Below are positions 23,418 through 35,045 of a stretch of 64,000 nt of DNA, one piece after another. Origin of the DNA: Embiotoca jacksoni. Lineage: Eukaryota; Chordata; Actinopteri; Embiotocidae. The notes under the pieces are model-generated. The model searched no databases. It had not been told where the DNA came from and saw nothing but the letters and a program-made list of their open reading frames with translations. Location of the stretch: contig JAKOON010000007.1 of NCBI GenBank assembly GCA_022577435.1, positions 12,400,926-12,464,925 of the forward strand. Reading direction: 5' to 3'. Within the stretch, counting starts at the first letter, position 1. The number at the start of each line of letters is the position of its first letter. The position numbers and the translations under genes were made by a program.

Positions 23418-26400
23418 ATGGCAGAACAAAACAGCAACGTCAGATATCAAGAGGTAAGTAACAGGTCGTTGAAGATGTAGCCCGCCGCTAGCTGTCAGCT
23501 AACAGTAGTCAACATGAGCCTGTCACTGAGGGGAAACAACGACGTTGGTTTACGGGCGGGCCCATGGTGGAGACACATATTTTAGGTTTACAAAAATCCT
23601 AAAATTGAAATGATTACCTTTTATTTGTGACATATAACTTGAATGCAGTGTTTTGCGTTCTCATCTAGCAGCTGGTTGGGCTCCTCGTAATGTCAGCCTG
23701 TATCGGCCTGAACAGGAGCGGTGTGTTTGACCAGCCTTGATCCAGGACCGTCGTGCTTACCTGATCACTGACCAATCCTCTCTAACTTAAACTACAGACA
23801 CGGATCAGGATCAAAAATAAATTACTCGTGTGAAGGTGTAGCCTGCTCAGTTGTTGATCAACTGTATCGATATGCAGATGTGTGAGTTAATGAGTTTAGT
23901 GTACTTTGTGCTGTGTTGTAGTGATGGTCAGGTGTCAGTGTTGTTGGTGAGTGTGAAATAAGTGTTTACATATGGTATTGAATGAATGAAGTGTCTGACA
24001 AATCACCCGAGCCAAATCTCACCATTTGATGTAAAAAAAATTAAAAAAAAATCCTTTAAATCCAATATATTTCCTTTTAAAGCAGTCGTGTTTAATGACT
24101 TGTATATCTGCGTAATGGCCTATTACAACCAGAAATCTTTCCCTGGATTGCTACAAAGGTATAAACCAAATGGCAAATATGTTGTCTCAAGTTTTCCAAA
24201 AGGATGTTGCTGACACACGCCGTTTTATTAACCTTTCTTCAGCTGGTGAATGAGGAGGAGCCGGCCCAGTCTTCCCAGGAGGGACCTGCACTGGACGCAC
24301 CACCACCCTACAGCAGCATTGCTGCAGCAAATGCAGGTTAGGCAGCTTAACAGCTTTGTCACACGCTGTCAAATATCTCCATTTTAAAATACGTTAATCC
24401 TTCCGTGGTACTACATGTCGGTTCTCCACCGACAGCGATAAGTCTTTCAGCTGAAAAACAGAAATGGTGTGGAAGTAAAATGAAAAGTAAATGAACAACA
24501 GTTCTTTTACTGTGTCATGTGATTCTCGTAAAGCATACGAAGCATATCTGACAGCTGCTCCTTGAATTTGAGAGGAACAAAGTCACCTCCTACACGATCC
24601 CCGCCTCAGCCTGTCAACCTGTACCTTGGTATTTTAATGTCAAAGCTATTCTGACGGCAGCATATATTTCCAACAAATTTAAACTTCAACACTACGTCAC
24701 ATTTGATGAGCTTCTCTTGTGTTTTATAGCCACATTTTTTTTACTCTGAAAGTATAAAATAACTTGAATAAGACAGAGTACAATGCATGTTAGAGAAATC
24801 TGAAAAAACTGCAGTAAAGCACAGATGTCTCACACACTGAGTATATATATACATTTATTTACATGAATAAATATATATAGTTTACTAAACTGTTTGCCAT
24901 AGATTTTATATTGTAAAGCAGAATAGCATGTGTGCACGACAGATCTCATGTTTCTAATCCAATTTCTTAAGAGGGCATAGGTCAGCATGTTGCACAAGTG
25001 GGCGCGGCCTTAGATGAGTCCATTGATCTGTTTTAGTGCTTTTCGTGTTGAGGCACACAAAAGAGGATTTCTGGATAGCAGCCAAACGACCCAGATAAAG
25101 GTCTCAGCTTGTATGGAATGAACATAAACAGTAATGGACACTCATATTGTATATAATGGCTTTCTACCCGCCAGTCTGGTTTTCATAACTCTCAGCTCCT
25201 GCTTTCTTTTTTGATGGAAGCGAAAGAAGATTTTTGTAAGTCAGCAGTCAAAGCTTCATAACAGCTGGTGAATGAGTCAAAACCGGATGACTTTCAGTTC
25301 TGCTGTTGATATAATGTCTTGAGATACAAATTTAATTTCTCTATCTGCTATGTGCCAGAATACACAGTACAGTCAAGTACTAATACTAAAGTAAACGTAC
25401 AGTGAAGCTCTGAGGTTGGAACATCAAAGTCTGCCGCTGGTGTTCAGTGAAATATCTTTAACTTGGGGACAATTGATTGTAGTTAGAATACGTCACAGGC
25501 TCCAGGAAGATGTTTTTATTCATTTGATCAAATAAAAGAATTAATTGAGAAATAAATTGACAGATTAATTGATAATGACAATATCTGCTGTAGTAGAGTA
25601 GAAAGTACACCATTTAAGCATTATTAAGGTCCAATAAATCAATCAACATTTGATTTTTTTTTTTGTGTGTGGAGTGTAAGCGATGCTCTGGAACGTATAA
25701 GGACTTGATTTCGGGAAGGACCTCTCGTCCCTGATGTAAAGTCATTTGCATGTCACATCCACAGCTTTCTTTGAATACAAGGAGGAGGGAGGACGATTTC
25801 CCAACCCTCCATCCTACAGTGTTGCTACCACTTTGCCCTCCTATGATGAAGCTGAGAGAAGCAAAGCTGAGGCTGCCATCCCCCTGGTCGCCGGAAGAGT
25901 CACGGTACCCGCCTGCTCTCAGATGTCATTTCTGTTGATTCGTCATGCACAAAAACATTCAAACAAAACAGAGTTATTATACGGTATATTTCATGCTGTT
26001 GCAGGAGGAAGACTTTGTGGCCAGGGATGACTTTGAAGATGCCGACCAGCTGCGAATAGGAAATGATGGCATCTTCATGCTCACTTTCTTCAGTAAGAAA
26101 TGTTTCAGCATTTCAGCAGCTGACTTGTGCAAATGTATACATGTGATCACTGAACATTAACAAGATGGACTCTTATCTATGTTGCTAATATTTGTCGTGT
26201 AGTTGTTTTTAAATGGATGCTCTGGTTAACTATTCTCCACATTTGAAGGCTGTTCTACTCCACCAACTGCAAGTTTGTTTTTGAGCAAGAAACAGTAGAG
26301 AAGAGAATATGTGCCCGCCAGTTTGATGAGTTAAAAAAAAAAAGAAAAAGAAATGATTATGATTGATTAATAAACAATGTCTTTGTGTCTCTAGTGGCAT

Positions 26401-26937
26401 TCCTCTTCAACTGGATTGGCTTCTTCTTGTCGTTCTGTTTGACCACATCAGCCGCTGGTCGATACGGGGCCATCTCAGGCTTCGGTCTGTCCCTCATCAA
26501 ATGGGTTCTTATTGTCAGGGTAAGAGCAGCTTCCTGAATATGCAGCACAACCGGTTCAGCTTTTTCAGTTTTGTTTCAACAGGAGGAATAAAACGATGAA
26601 AATGTTGCGAGATAACTTTGCATGGTTGGAGTCATTGTACTGCTCCTCACCGTGTTCATCTTGTATTTCTGCAGTTTTCCACCTATTTCCCCGGTTACTT
26701 CGATGGACAGTACTGGCTGTGGTGGGTGTTCCTGGCCCTGGGTGAGTTATTTCCCCACTACTACACGTTGCGAACTGTTCTCTGTTGTGTGATCATTTCT
26801 CTCATGACGTATCTTTTCTTTGGACTCCAGGTTTCATGCTATTTATCAGAGGCTTTGTCAACTACTCCAGAGTGCGTAAATTGGCTGATCCTACTTATGC
26901 CACTCTTCCCCGAACAAGGGTACTCTTCATCTATTAG
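23418..26937 (+). CDS. ndfip1: NEDD4 family-interacting protein 1
   Basis: Seven coding exons: 23418-23453, 24243-24336, 25765-25898, 26005-26092, 26395-26519, 26675-26741, 26831-26937. They encode 216 residues (human 221). The cytosolic N-terminus has the Nedd4 WW-binding motifs PPPY (32-35), PPSY (58-61) and LPSY (67-70). Three membrane helices follow, at about 112-134, 142-158 and 172-190, with the family core FNWIGFFLSFCLTTSAAGRY. The C-terminus is LPRTRVLFIY. The protein is an endosomal/Golgi adaptor that recruits and activates Nedd4-type E3 ligases. The exon 3 donor is ambiguous: AGA|GTCACG (used here because it keeps the conserved GR-[DE]EDF junction) or ACG|GTACCC six bases on. A consensus donor AG|GTAAGT directly follows the stop codon. 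Confidence 0.94.
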
Positions 26938-28038
26938 AGGTAAGTTCTTTTATTGTGGCCACGATCATCGCATCAGCCAGGTGTCACTCTTTACATGCAC
27001 ACACTGAGATCAAGGCAGCTGTTGAATATCTGACTTTACCCACCACCTACCAAGTGCTTTTTAGTAAGTAAATTAGTCGGGGTCATCATCACCGGCCGGC
27101 AGCATGCCTCTCATGTTGACTTGAATCTATGGCTGTGTGCAGCAGTTTACAAAGATTCACACTCAAAACATTCGATGTTTTGAGATTGAAATAAGTCACC
27201 TACGAGAGTAAGTTCGGTTGATCAGGTCAGATGTCTTGACGGGCATCTCGTGCGCGACCGTTGACAACAGCAGATGTTCAGAAAAACTTGTTTTTACCTT
27301 CTCTCTGGACTGTATTTTGTTCCCCACCTGCACTCCGCGAAGACCCGTGCCCTCCTCAGCGTCTCATTGGCTCGTTCCGTGATATTCTTATCCTAACCAA
27401 CCTGACCGATGACGACGACAAGTCAGTACTCGCCAGTCAGCGGCCGAGGAGGGCGGGTTGTTGCTCGTAGTGACAGCGGCTGTTGAAAACGGACAGAACA
27501 CATAGCGTTCCTCCTTAAATCCTTAAATTCTGGTCGAGTGAAAGTTCAGTTCAGTTCAGTACGTACATGTCTGGTCCTTTTAGTCCTACAAGAAGCATTC
27601 AGCTTTCTGAGAGTCACCAGTTTTCACGGTCACTCATTAAACCTGGCCATTTTCTGTCTACTGTAGGTATTTTCTATGTATACAGATATAATATAAATGT
27701 AGACATTGGCAACATTTAAGTTTGCTGTGAAAAATGTTTCTGATCACAAGTTATCTGTAATTTATAAAGATAAACTCACGCCTACCAAGTGTTGCAGCAA
27801 CATGGAAACATGGAAACTGCAGCCTGGGTGGTTAAACAGCACACAGTTGAAGTCAGAAGTCTCTTGATAAGAAACTCAATCTATTGTAAAGCTGAACGAG
27901 CCGAGCGATCCAAGCAAGCGTTAATAAGTAGGTAACTGCATAACATTTTTACTGGCTGACGTCAGGAGTCACTTCTGAAGACATGATCCATTTCTAAATT
28001 TGATTTGTACCTCTTCCTGTGATTAAAAATTCAGGATG

Positions 28039-28069
28039 TGGAGGAGGAGGAGGAGGAGGAGGAGGAGGA
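28039..28069 (+). repeat. (GGA)n microsatellite
   Basis: About ten GGA/GAG units in a row, within the DNA downstream of ndfip1. Confidence 0.85.
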
Positions 28070-29523
28070 CATGAAGAAGAAGAGTTTCAAATTAAAGTGA
28101 ACCAGAAATCAACCAGATGAGATGTAGATGACTCAAGACAATAAAATATTCAGGAATTATATCACTTGTTTTACTTTTGTTTTGAAACTTTATTAATGGA
28201 AAATGGTTAACAGTAATAGTCCCTAAATGTACTCATTAGTGGTGAATGTTAAGTGCTATTTACATCTGTCTGTAATGTATAAGTAATGCCTTATATCATT
28301 TGATGGTAGCATATGAGCATGCATCTGCCCTTAAGGTCAATAAGTAGGGAGTGTTGTTGACACTTGAAGCCAACAGGTTTTAATTAGTACAACACAGTGT
28401 AGACTTGCCATAGCATGCAGCACACTTTGTAATCGGCACGAATCTCACTTTCATGGTTCTACGAGGCTGTTTTTAGAAACCACGTACACTTCAAAAGCAA
28501 GCTGTCATTCGTGCTAATGTTTGCATTACCACGCATTTCACTCACCTGTTGGCTTTAAGCAGAGGTGCCCGTTATTTTATTGTTTTAAAGCCGGGAGGGA
28601 GCAGTGTTGTCCGCAGCTTTTCAGTCAGTAGAAACTGATCATTAAGGGCATTGTGGTAAACTATAACTTGCTTGGTGTCAGTGCAACACACCGAAATTAC
28701 ATCCGTGCGTCAAAAGGTTACGATTTTGCCTGTTAAATGTTTTACTGTGCGTTAAATCGGGTAAAACTATCCAACCTGGAAAAAAAATAATTCAACTTAC
28801 AGATATGATTTTAGAGGATCCGGCCGGCACTTGTGAGACGCCAACAAGCCAGAAACAAGATGGCTGCAATTGCCAAGTGACAAACCCCCGGAGCTGCTCG
28901 GCTCAACAGAGAAGTGACTCTGAATTTTCTGGACAGTGACGGCGACCAGGAGGATATTTTTTTATGAGCACATGTTTTGGTCTACGTCCTTAAAAAGCTC
29001 ATTTAAGCAGCAACAGCGTGACCTCTCCATGAATCCTCCGTAGAGTCCACATCCCATTCATTACCAGTGGAGAAGCTCTGCCATGATAAAAAAAAATAAA
29101 ATAAAAAAAAGAGTCCCGGCTGTTAAAGTTCTGGATCTAATTATCTAAGAACATATAACTAAGTTAAATTCCATTTCCAGGTGGGTTTTTTTGCCTTAAG
29201 ATTTAATTGGCAGATAAGGAGAATCGTTTTTTGTTTTTTTTTCTTGTGGGTATCAATTATATCAAAGAATGTTGTATGCAGGTGCACTTTTAGCAACGTA
29301 GCCAATAAAACCCAGGGGGATGTTCCCATCCGTAGACACGCAAAACAAGGTGGCGGTGCAGGACTTTGTTTGTGTTTTACATTACAAATTGAATCATCAG
29401 TTAACTCCATACTTCTGCCGAGGCTTTAATTACAGACCAATTATGCTTATTTCTATGTGATGTAGAGCTGCAACCTTTTGAGGTTTTGTTGTTATGAATC
29501 TGTACAGATAATGTTTAGTGTTA

Positions 29524-29529
29524 AATAAA
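29524..29529 (+). terminator. Candidate distal poly(A) signal of ndfip1
   Basis: AATAAA followed within 15-40 bases by GT-rich sequence. It lies 2.6 kb after the ndfip1 stop. Confidence 0.5.
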
Positions 29530-29628
29530 TGTCACTTTCAATGTGTCGTTTTGGTCGTCTGGTTTGTGAACTCAAGTGCATCACAGCAGGTACAACATTC
29601 AGGTTTCAGATACTCAAAATAGATGAGG

Positions 29629-29634
29629 TTTATT
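29629..29634 (-). terminator. Candidate distal poly(A) signal of fgf1
   Basis: TTTATT on the plus strand, i.e. AATAAA on the minus strand, 1.3 kb after the fgf1 stop. It lies about 100 bases from the opposing ndfip1 signal. Confidence 0.4.
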
Positions 29635-30482
29635 TAAAATGATTAGTTACAGGTCAGATTTATGAAGTTAGGGATTTTTGTTTTGTTTTTGTTTTACAGA
29701 TCAGCGGCTCCTAGTGGCAGCAAAGTGTAACTGTTGGAAACATGAAACAACATCCAGAACTCTTGAGAAAGCCGTCATTGTTAAATTGTTTGTCCTGTGA
29801 AACTCCAGTTCAAAACTACAAGTTTGTCATCACATGTACAGATCAAAGTGCAGATGACAGAAAAGTCCAAGTCACGGCTCTCTTTTAAGATGGCTAGATC
29901 ACCATGGTAACTGATGCTGCAAAATGAACCTGGTCCGAAGTAGGTTGAACTTGCTCCGTTGGTCACCCCTCAGGTGTCCTACTTTATGAGTGACTGCACA
30001 CATACCGAGACAAAGTCCACTGCACGACAGACACTTTTCTAAAATGTGCACATGCAACTGCAATAAAGATATTCCCACAGAAAGCCAAAGATGATTTCCA
30101 GACAGGTGAGGAATCGGTTACAACACACCCAAATAATAAAGATAAAGATCAGCAGACTGACAGTAAGTCGAGCACAACATATGACCATTTACTGGGAAAC
30201 TTCAGCTCCCCGTTACGCTTACTGTATTTAGTCAGTGTGGATGTTTGGAAAGTTGCATTCAAATAGTCCTTCAAATTCTGGAGATCTGACATGTTAACTG
30301 TGACGTACGTTGGATAGACATCAAAACTACTGACTCCCTCGCAGCACTGGTCCATGTCCCACATTGTCCCATACGGACATACTCTTAGCCTCACATTGGG
30401 TTCGAAGGACTCCGGTCACGCTACTTGGAGCACATGACCGCCACGGAGCAGCAGAAGTTTCCAGTCAATGAGTTACAAGTGT

Positions 30483-30508
30483 CGGGACATATAAAAATAT
30501 ATGTCCCG
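30483..30508. repeat. Short perfect hairpin
   Basis: CGGGACATAT at 30483-30492 and its exact reverse complement at 30499-30508, separated by AAAAAT. It lies in the DNA that would be the fgf1 3' UTR on the minus strand. Confidence 0.7.
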
Positions 30509-30937
30509 TTACTTTTGTCAGCCTCTAAAGTTCCACCAAATGTTATTGAAGTGGAAACTGTTTAAAAAAATACCAAAAAAAATGTACTCAGAATATTTGA
30601 AGGACAGTATTTTTTTTCCCACTCATTGCATAAAAATGGTCTCGAACGCTCCTTAATCTGAGCATTTGAGATGAACTGAAGCGCAGGTGGACGTGTTGAC
30701 ACTGCTCGTTGTTTCTCCTCACCTTTCCTTCTTCTGTGCAATAAGACGACCTGCTACCAGACAAAATGGGATGTTGCGTTAAGTGTTTGAAAAGAAGATT
30801 GCAGGGTGCAGCGTTTCAGCTCCGATACATTTTACGACTGATTATTGTGTGACATGCATATGTTCAAAATGTCCTGTTCCTCTGAAGCCATCCTCGAGCA
30901 GCGTCCGGTGCTTTTTAGTTGCGGCGTCGCCGTGTCT

Positions 30938-33111
30938 TCAGTCCTGGGAGCCATTCAGCCGTCTGGGGAGGAAGAAGACGGCCTTCTGTCTGATGCTTGT
31001 CCTCGGACCACGTTTAGGTTTCCCGTTCTTTTTCAGAGCCACGTACCAGTTCTGGTTCTGATATTTCCGAGACTTGTACGTGTTGTAGTGGTTCTCCTCC
31101 AGTTTCTCCAAGAAGTAACATTCGTCAGTGACTGTGGGCTGAGAGAGGAACACGAAACAAGCACCGTCAGCTGACTGCAGTCTTAGAGGATTTATTGGTT
31201 TCAGTTTAAAAAGGCAATCGTCAAGTTTCATAGTACAAAAGTAAAAATTCCTGACATTCACTGACTAAAAAGTTGAATTTCCTTTTCTTACAATGAACCG
31301 AATTTGTGTGCTTCACTTATTAGTTCACAGGCATCTACAGCACAAAACCTACAGTTGTTTTTACTACTTAAACAATATACTCAGCAAAATATTTCTTCTT
31401 CATTGTGAAAAAGATGAATGAATGTACTACGGCTGCCTCCGACTAAAGACTGTCCTCCACTTGGCTGCAGCACAGCAGTAATGTAGCAGCATGCTTCGTA
31501 TTATTGGCTGCGAAGGACTTCCTCTCCGAAATTTTAAAATCGATCAATCGTGGTTTTACAAACTTTACATTTGACCTTTAGGTCATCTACTCAACCAATT
31601 GTTTTGTAGCCAAAGCTGTCGAAATGTTTATTTTCCTGGCATGTTTGCATTCGTTAGCAGCTACAGGAGAAAGTACACATGGACTGAAGTCATTGTTGTC
31701 GAGTAGGAAGGAATAAAACCGCTCGGGGGGGGGGGGGCAGGCTCAACAACACTTTACAGAAAAAAAATACTTCAATGAATATTTTACATTTTGAAAAATG
31801 GAGACTTAAAATTTAAACACAGTACAAACAAAAACTCCATGATATCCATGATGATCAAATCCCCTGAGTTTCCATGTCTGGAGTACTTTTTGTATAATTC
31901 CTGGTATTCCAGAAATTCCATGACCAGTGGGAACCCTGCATTGATCCCAAATGTATTCAGCTGTGGATACTCACGGAGTTGTACAAACGTCCTTCACCAC
32001 TCATGGCCAGATATCGGCTGGCTTCTATTCCTTGGATGACCACGACGCCTGTGTCCACAGCTCGGAGTTTCAAAACAACTGAAAGGAGAAACAAGTTATA
32101 ATAAATCTAATGGCTGATAAGTCACATAATCTGTTGTCTTTAGGACTTCACTGTAAAGGTCAGTCTCTCCAGCATCTGAATGTTCTCACGTAAAAACTTT
32201 ATTTTAAGAAATACAATGCGTAGATGTCATAATACATTATTTACTTTTATTGATAACATCACCTCAGTGCAAATCAGAAAATAAAAGTGGAAATGATCCA
32301 GCAGCAGGCCCTTTTCCATCCATGTCCTCTTACCGCATGTTAAATGGAAAAGAAAAGATAATTATCACCCACCTGCAATACAACTTAAGAGTCACACAGT
32401 TACCTAATAAAGAAAACAACCTGCAAGAAAGGAGAGGAGAGCAGATGAGGAGAACTGGTGTTTATGGAAAGACCTTAATTAGGAAGGTCTGCTTTTATGT
32501 TCTGTACCAGTTTCCACTTTATCAGTAGTAAAAACTGGACTCGAAACAGGTCAAACCTCTGCACCAAATACAGAAAATGATAACGTCATGCGTGTGCGTC
32601 CTGCTATTAAACTTTTTTAATAAAAGTAGAAAAGCCTCTGCTGCTTCCACATGTTCCCTCAGATAAATATATATACAGGCGGCCAAACATGAATAGATTT
32701 AAAATGAACGAAGTCAAATAAGTCTGTGTTTTCCAAACTAAACAGAAGTGGCTTCACGTTAAAAAAAAATAAAAATAAAAGATATTGGGACGGTTCCCAC
32801 ATGTAATCTAATTTAAAAGAGGAGTTAATCGACTGACTTTGCAGTAAAGGAAGTGAATGCATGACGTGAAGTGAAGGCCTGACCTAGATGTAAAGTGTGC
32901 TGAATGCTGCAGTCTGTTACTCACTGTGAGCGTCCGTCTCGTCCTTCTGGCCCCGCACCGTCCCATCGGGGAGGATCTGGAGGTGATATCCGCGATTCTT
33001 GCAGTAGAGCCGCGTCAGCCGCTGGTAGTCCAGCAGCAGCAGGTCGCTCTCCACTGCCTGGTCCCCCTCCACTGCCTGGTCCCCCAGAAACAACAGCTCT
33101 CCATCCGTCAT
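30938..33111 (-). CDS. fgf1: Fibroblast growth factor 1 (acidic FGF)
   Basis: Three coding exons on the minus strand: 33111-32925, 32078-31975 (exactly 104 bases, as in all FGF1 genes) and 31138-30938. They give 163 residues. The beta-trefoil core is clear: LYCKNRGYHLQILPDGTV, ASRYLAMSGEGRLY, LEKLEENHYNTY, and the heparin-binding loop KKNGKPKRGPR (133-143). No signal peptide, as expected for this unconventionally exported mitogen. The N-terminus is unusual. GDQAVE is repeated twice in tandem (residues 10-21) from an 18-base duplication, and the usual NYKKPK nuclear-targeting motif is replaced by LLLLDYQRL. An acceptor (CCAG) lies just upstream of the ATG, so an untranslated 5' exon is likely. 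The position between ndfip1 and nr3c1 fits FGF1. Confidence 0.94.
31725..31737 (+). repeat. Homopolymer G run in fgf1 intron 2
   Basis: A run of 13 G within the intron between fgf1 coding exons 2 and 3. Such runs are prone to length variation and sequencing error. Confidence 0.85.
33049..33084 (-). repeat. Tandem 18-base duplication within fgf1 coding exon 1
   Basis: Two near-identical 18-base units, containing CCACTGCCTGGTCCCC on the plus strand, encode GDQAVE twice in frame. Confidence 0.85.
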
Positions 33112-34611
33112 CCTGCTGGCAGGAAACTTGGCTCTGTACCACAGCAGGTGGTTTGGCAGTGTGGATGCTTTATATGGAAACTGTCAGCGGACTCTATCCC
33201 CCTGCAAAAGGTCAGGTGCCTACATGCTCGTGAACGAGCCGCAGGGACCACACAAGTAGCTGAATGCCCGCTCCCGACTCTTGGCCCCATCCTTCCAACT
33301 CGGGTGATGTTATGGAGTCAGATCCCTGCCTGTTATGGTTTCAAATGAACTTTTAAAACGTGCAGTGATTTTGGTGACTTTGTTTTTATTTTTGTTTAAT
33401 TTACTTGTAGTAGTTAAAATGCAATAAAAATGGAGATGGAAATACAGTAAGTAGCATAGATTACCTGAACCATCATATCTAACAGCGCAATATTCGATTT
33501 CTATTATCCCTCCAAAATATATCTCTATAAATACTTCAAAATATTTGTTTTTATGAAAAGTATACACGTCTTGATAAAATTAGGGATAAAAACACGTTTG
33601 TCATCATCCAGTTCCCCGTCTGAGTGTTTCAGGTGTCCGCTCACACCTGCCATTATGCTTCCTGGATAGCCCATGGCAGAATCATGCAGGATATTTTTCA
33701 TGGTTACAAAATAAATACATAAATAGATAAAAGAAGCAGGCAGATATTTTCAGGTATAATAACTGTTTGAGTGGAGGGGAAAAAAAAAACCCTCAACAAC
33801 TAACAAACCTGGTAACATGTGGAAACGTGGGGTCAAATATGAACACGGGAATGTGCATTTATTTTCATTGACTTTTAAGATGACATCAGTTGAGTAGGTG
33901 GTCCTTTGGTGTGGCCCAAACACATTTGTGTTCACAGCGCTAAAAAAACCCAAAAAACAACCGGTGGTCATGTGTGCAGCTCTGAATGCGTTCTGGCTGC
34001 ATTCACACCTGTACCTTCAACTGACCACTTGCGATCGGAGAACTCAGGACAGATGTTCGTGCCAGGTGTGCAGAGGGTCTTACAGAAACAACGTGAATGC
34101 GCTGTACAGATACAGGAAACAGGAAAATTGGTTCAGATTAATTCCTGGTGATACAGTGTACAAAGTTTGATTGGGCTGCTTGAGGAAACAAACAGGAAAA
34201 ATACCAACAAGCAGAAACAAGTAGAATTTCCAGCGCAAACAGTAAATGTTATCATGCCAACTATACTACATGATGACTCTCAGCTGTTTAATTTGAAAAC
34301 ATATAACCATTATTATCAATATAAAATATTAATGTTAAGTGTTTCCCACCAGTTCACAAAAGGCAGAATTATTTCACACAAACCTTGGTATTTAGTTGGT
34401 GTGATTGCTGGCTGAGGAGGAATCCTGTTCCTTTGCTGCCACCTTGTGGACAGAACCAGCAAACCAAACATTTCAAGCAAAGTCGTGCTCCATCTTCTTT
34501 CGTCTCATTTAAATTAGTGGCATACAGGGTTATAGAAGTTCATGTTATTGAGGGACACCTAGCCAATGGATCAATTCAGGTAGACCTATATTAACTGAGA
34601 CATAAACAACA
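33112..34611. other. Region upstream of fgf1
   Basis: Holds the presumed fgf1 promoter and 5' untranslated exon(s) on the minus strand, which I could not place. No ARHGAP26-like exon was recognised. Confidence 0.4.
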
Positions 34612-35045
34612 TCAACCACTCACCAGTACAGTATCAGTATCAGCAATTGAGGTGAATTTACCGAAGTACCACAAATATACTCTTTTAAATGTCTTCGAAA
34701 TGTTACTTATGTAAAAGTACGCAAGTTTGAGCAAGAAAATAAACCCATGGTGACAAAAGTAAAAGTACTTGTTTTGCAGAACAGCACGTTTCAGTGTTAT
34801 ATGTCGTATGGGCAAGCTGTAACGAAGGTGGATTGCGTTATACAACGACAGGTAGTATAATCTGCATTACAAATCTTATTTTTAACTACTCGGTAATAAA
34901 AATTAAAAAAAAGTTTTCATTTACTCAACTAAAAGTCCTGCATGAAAAATCTCACTGCAATAGAACGACAACAGCAAAATCTCGAGAAAATATTTCAGTA
35001 AAAGTTCCGAGTTGCCCTTTTTCCATGAACATGCGGTGTAACCGA
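34612..35045 (-). repeat. Interspersed repeat of non-autonomous DNA-transposon type, copy 2
   Basis: Reverse-oriented relative of the repeats at 7085-7628 and 58700-59080. It contains AAAAGTAAAAGTACTTG and TTTACTCAACTAAAAGTCCT, the complement of the shared internal text. Boundaries are approximate. Confidence 0.45.

Larger units (their letters stand above)
26938..29545 (+). other. ndfip1 3' UTR and possible 3' UTR intron
   Basis: No coding exon recognised. AGAG|GTAAGT after the TAG (GT at 26941) may start a 3' UTR intron. AATAAA occurs at 28140-28145 and 29524-29529. The second is followed by GTGTCGTTTTGGTCGTCTGG-type GT-rich DNA and is the better distal poly(A) site. A GGA repeat lies at 28039-28069. 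Confidence 0.45.
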
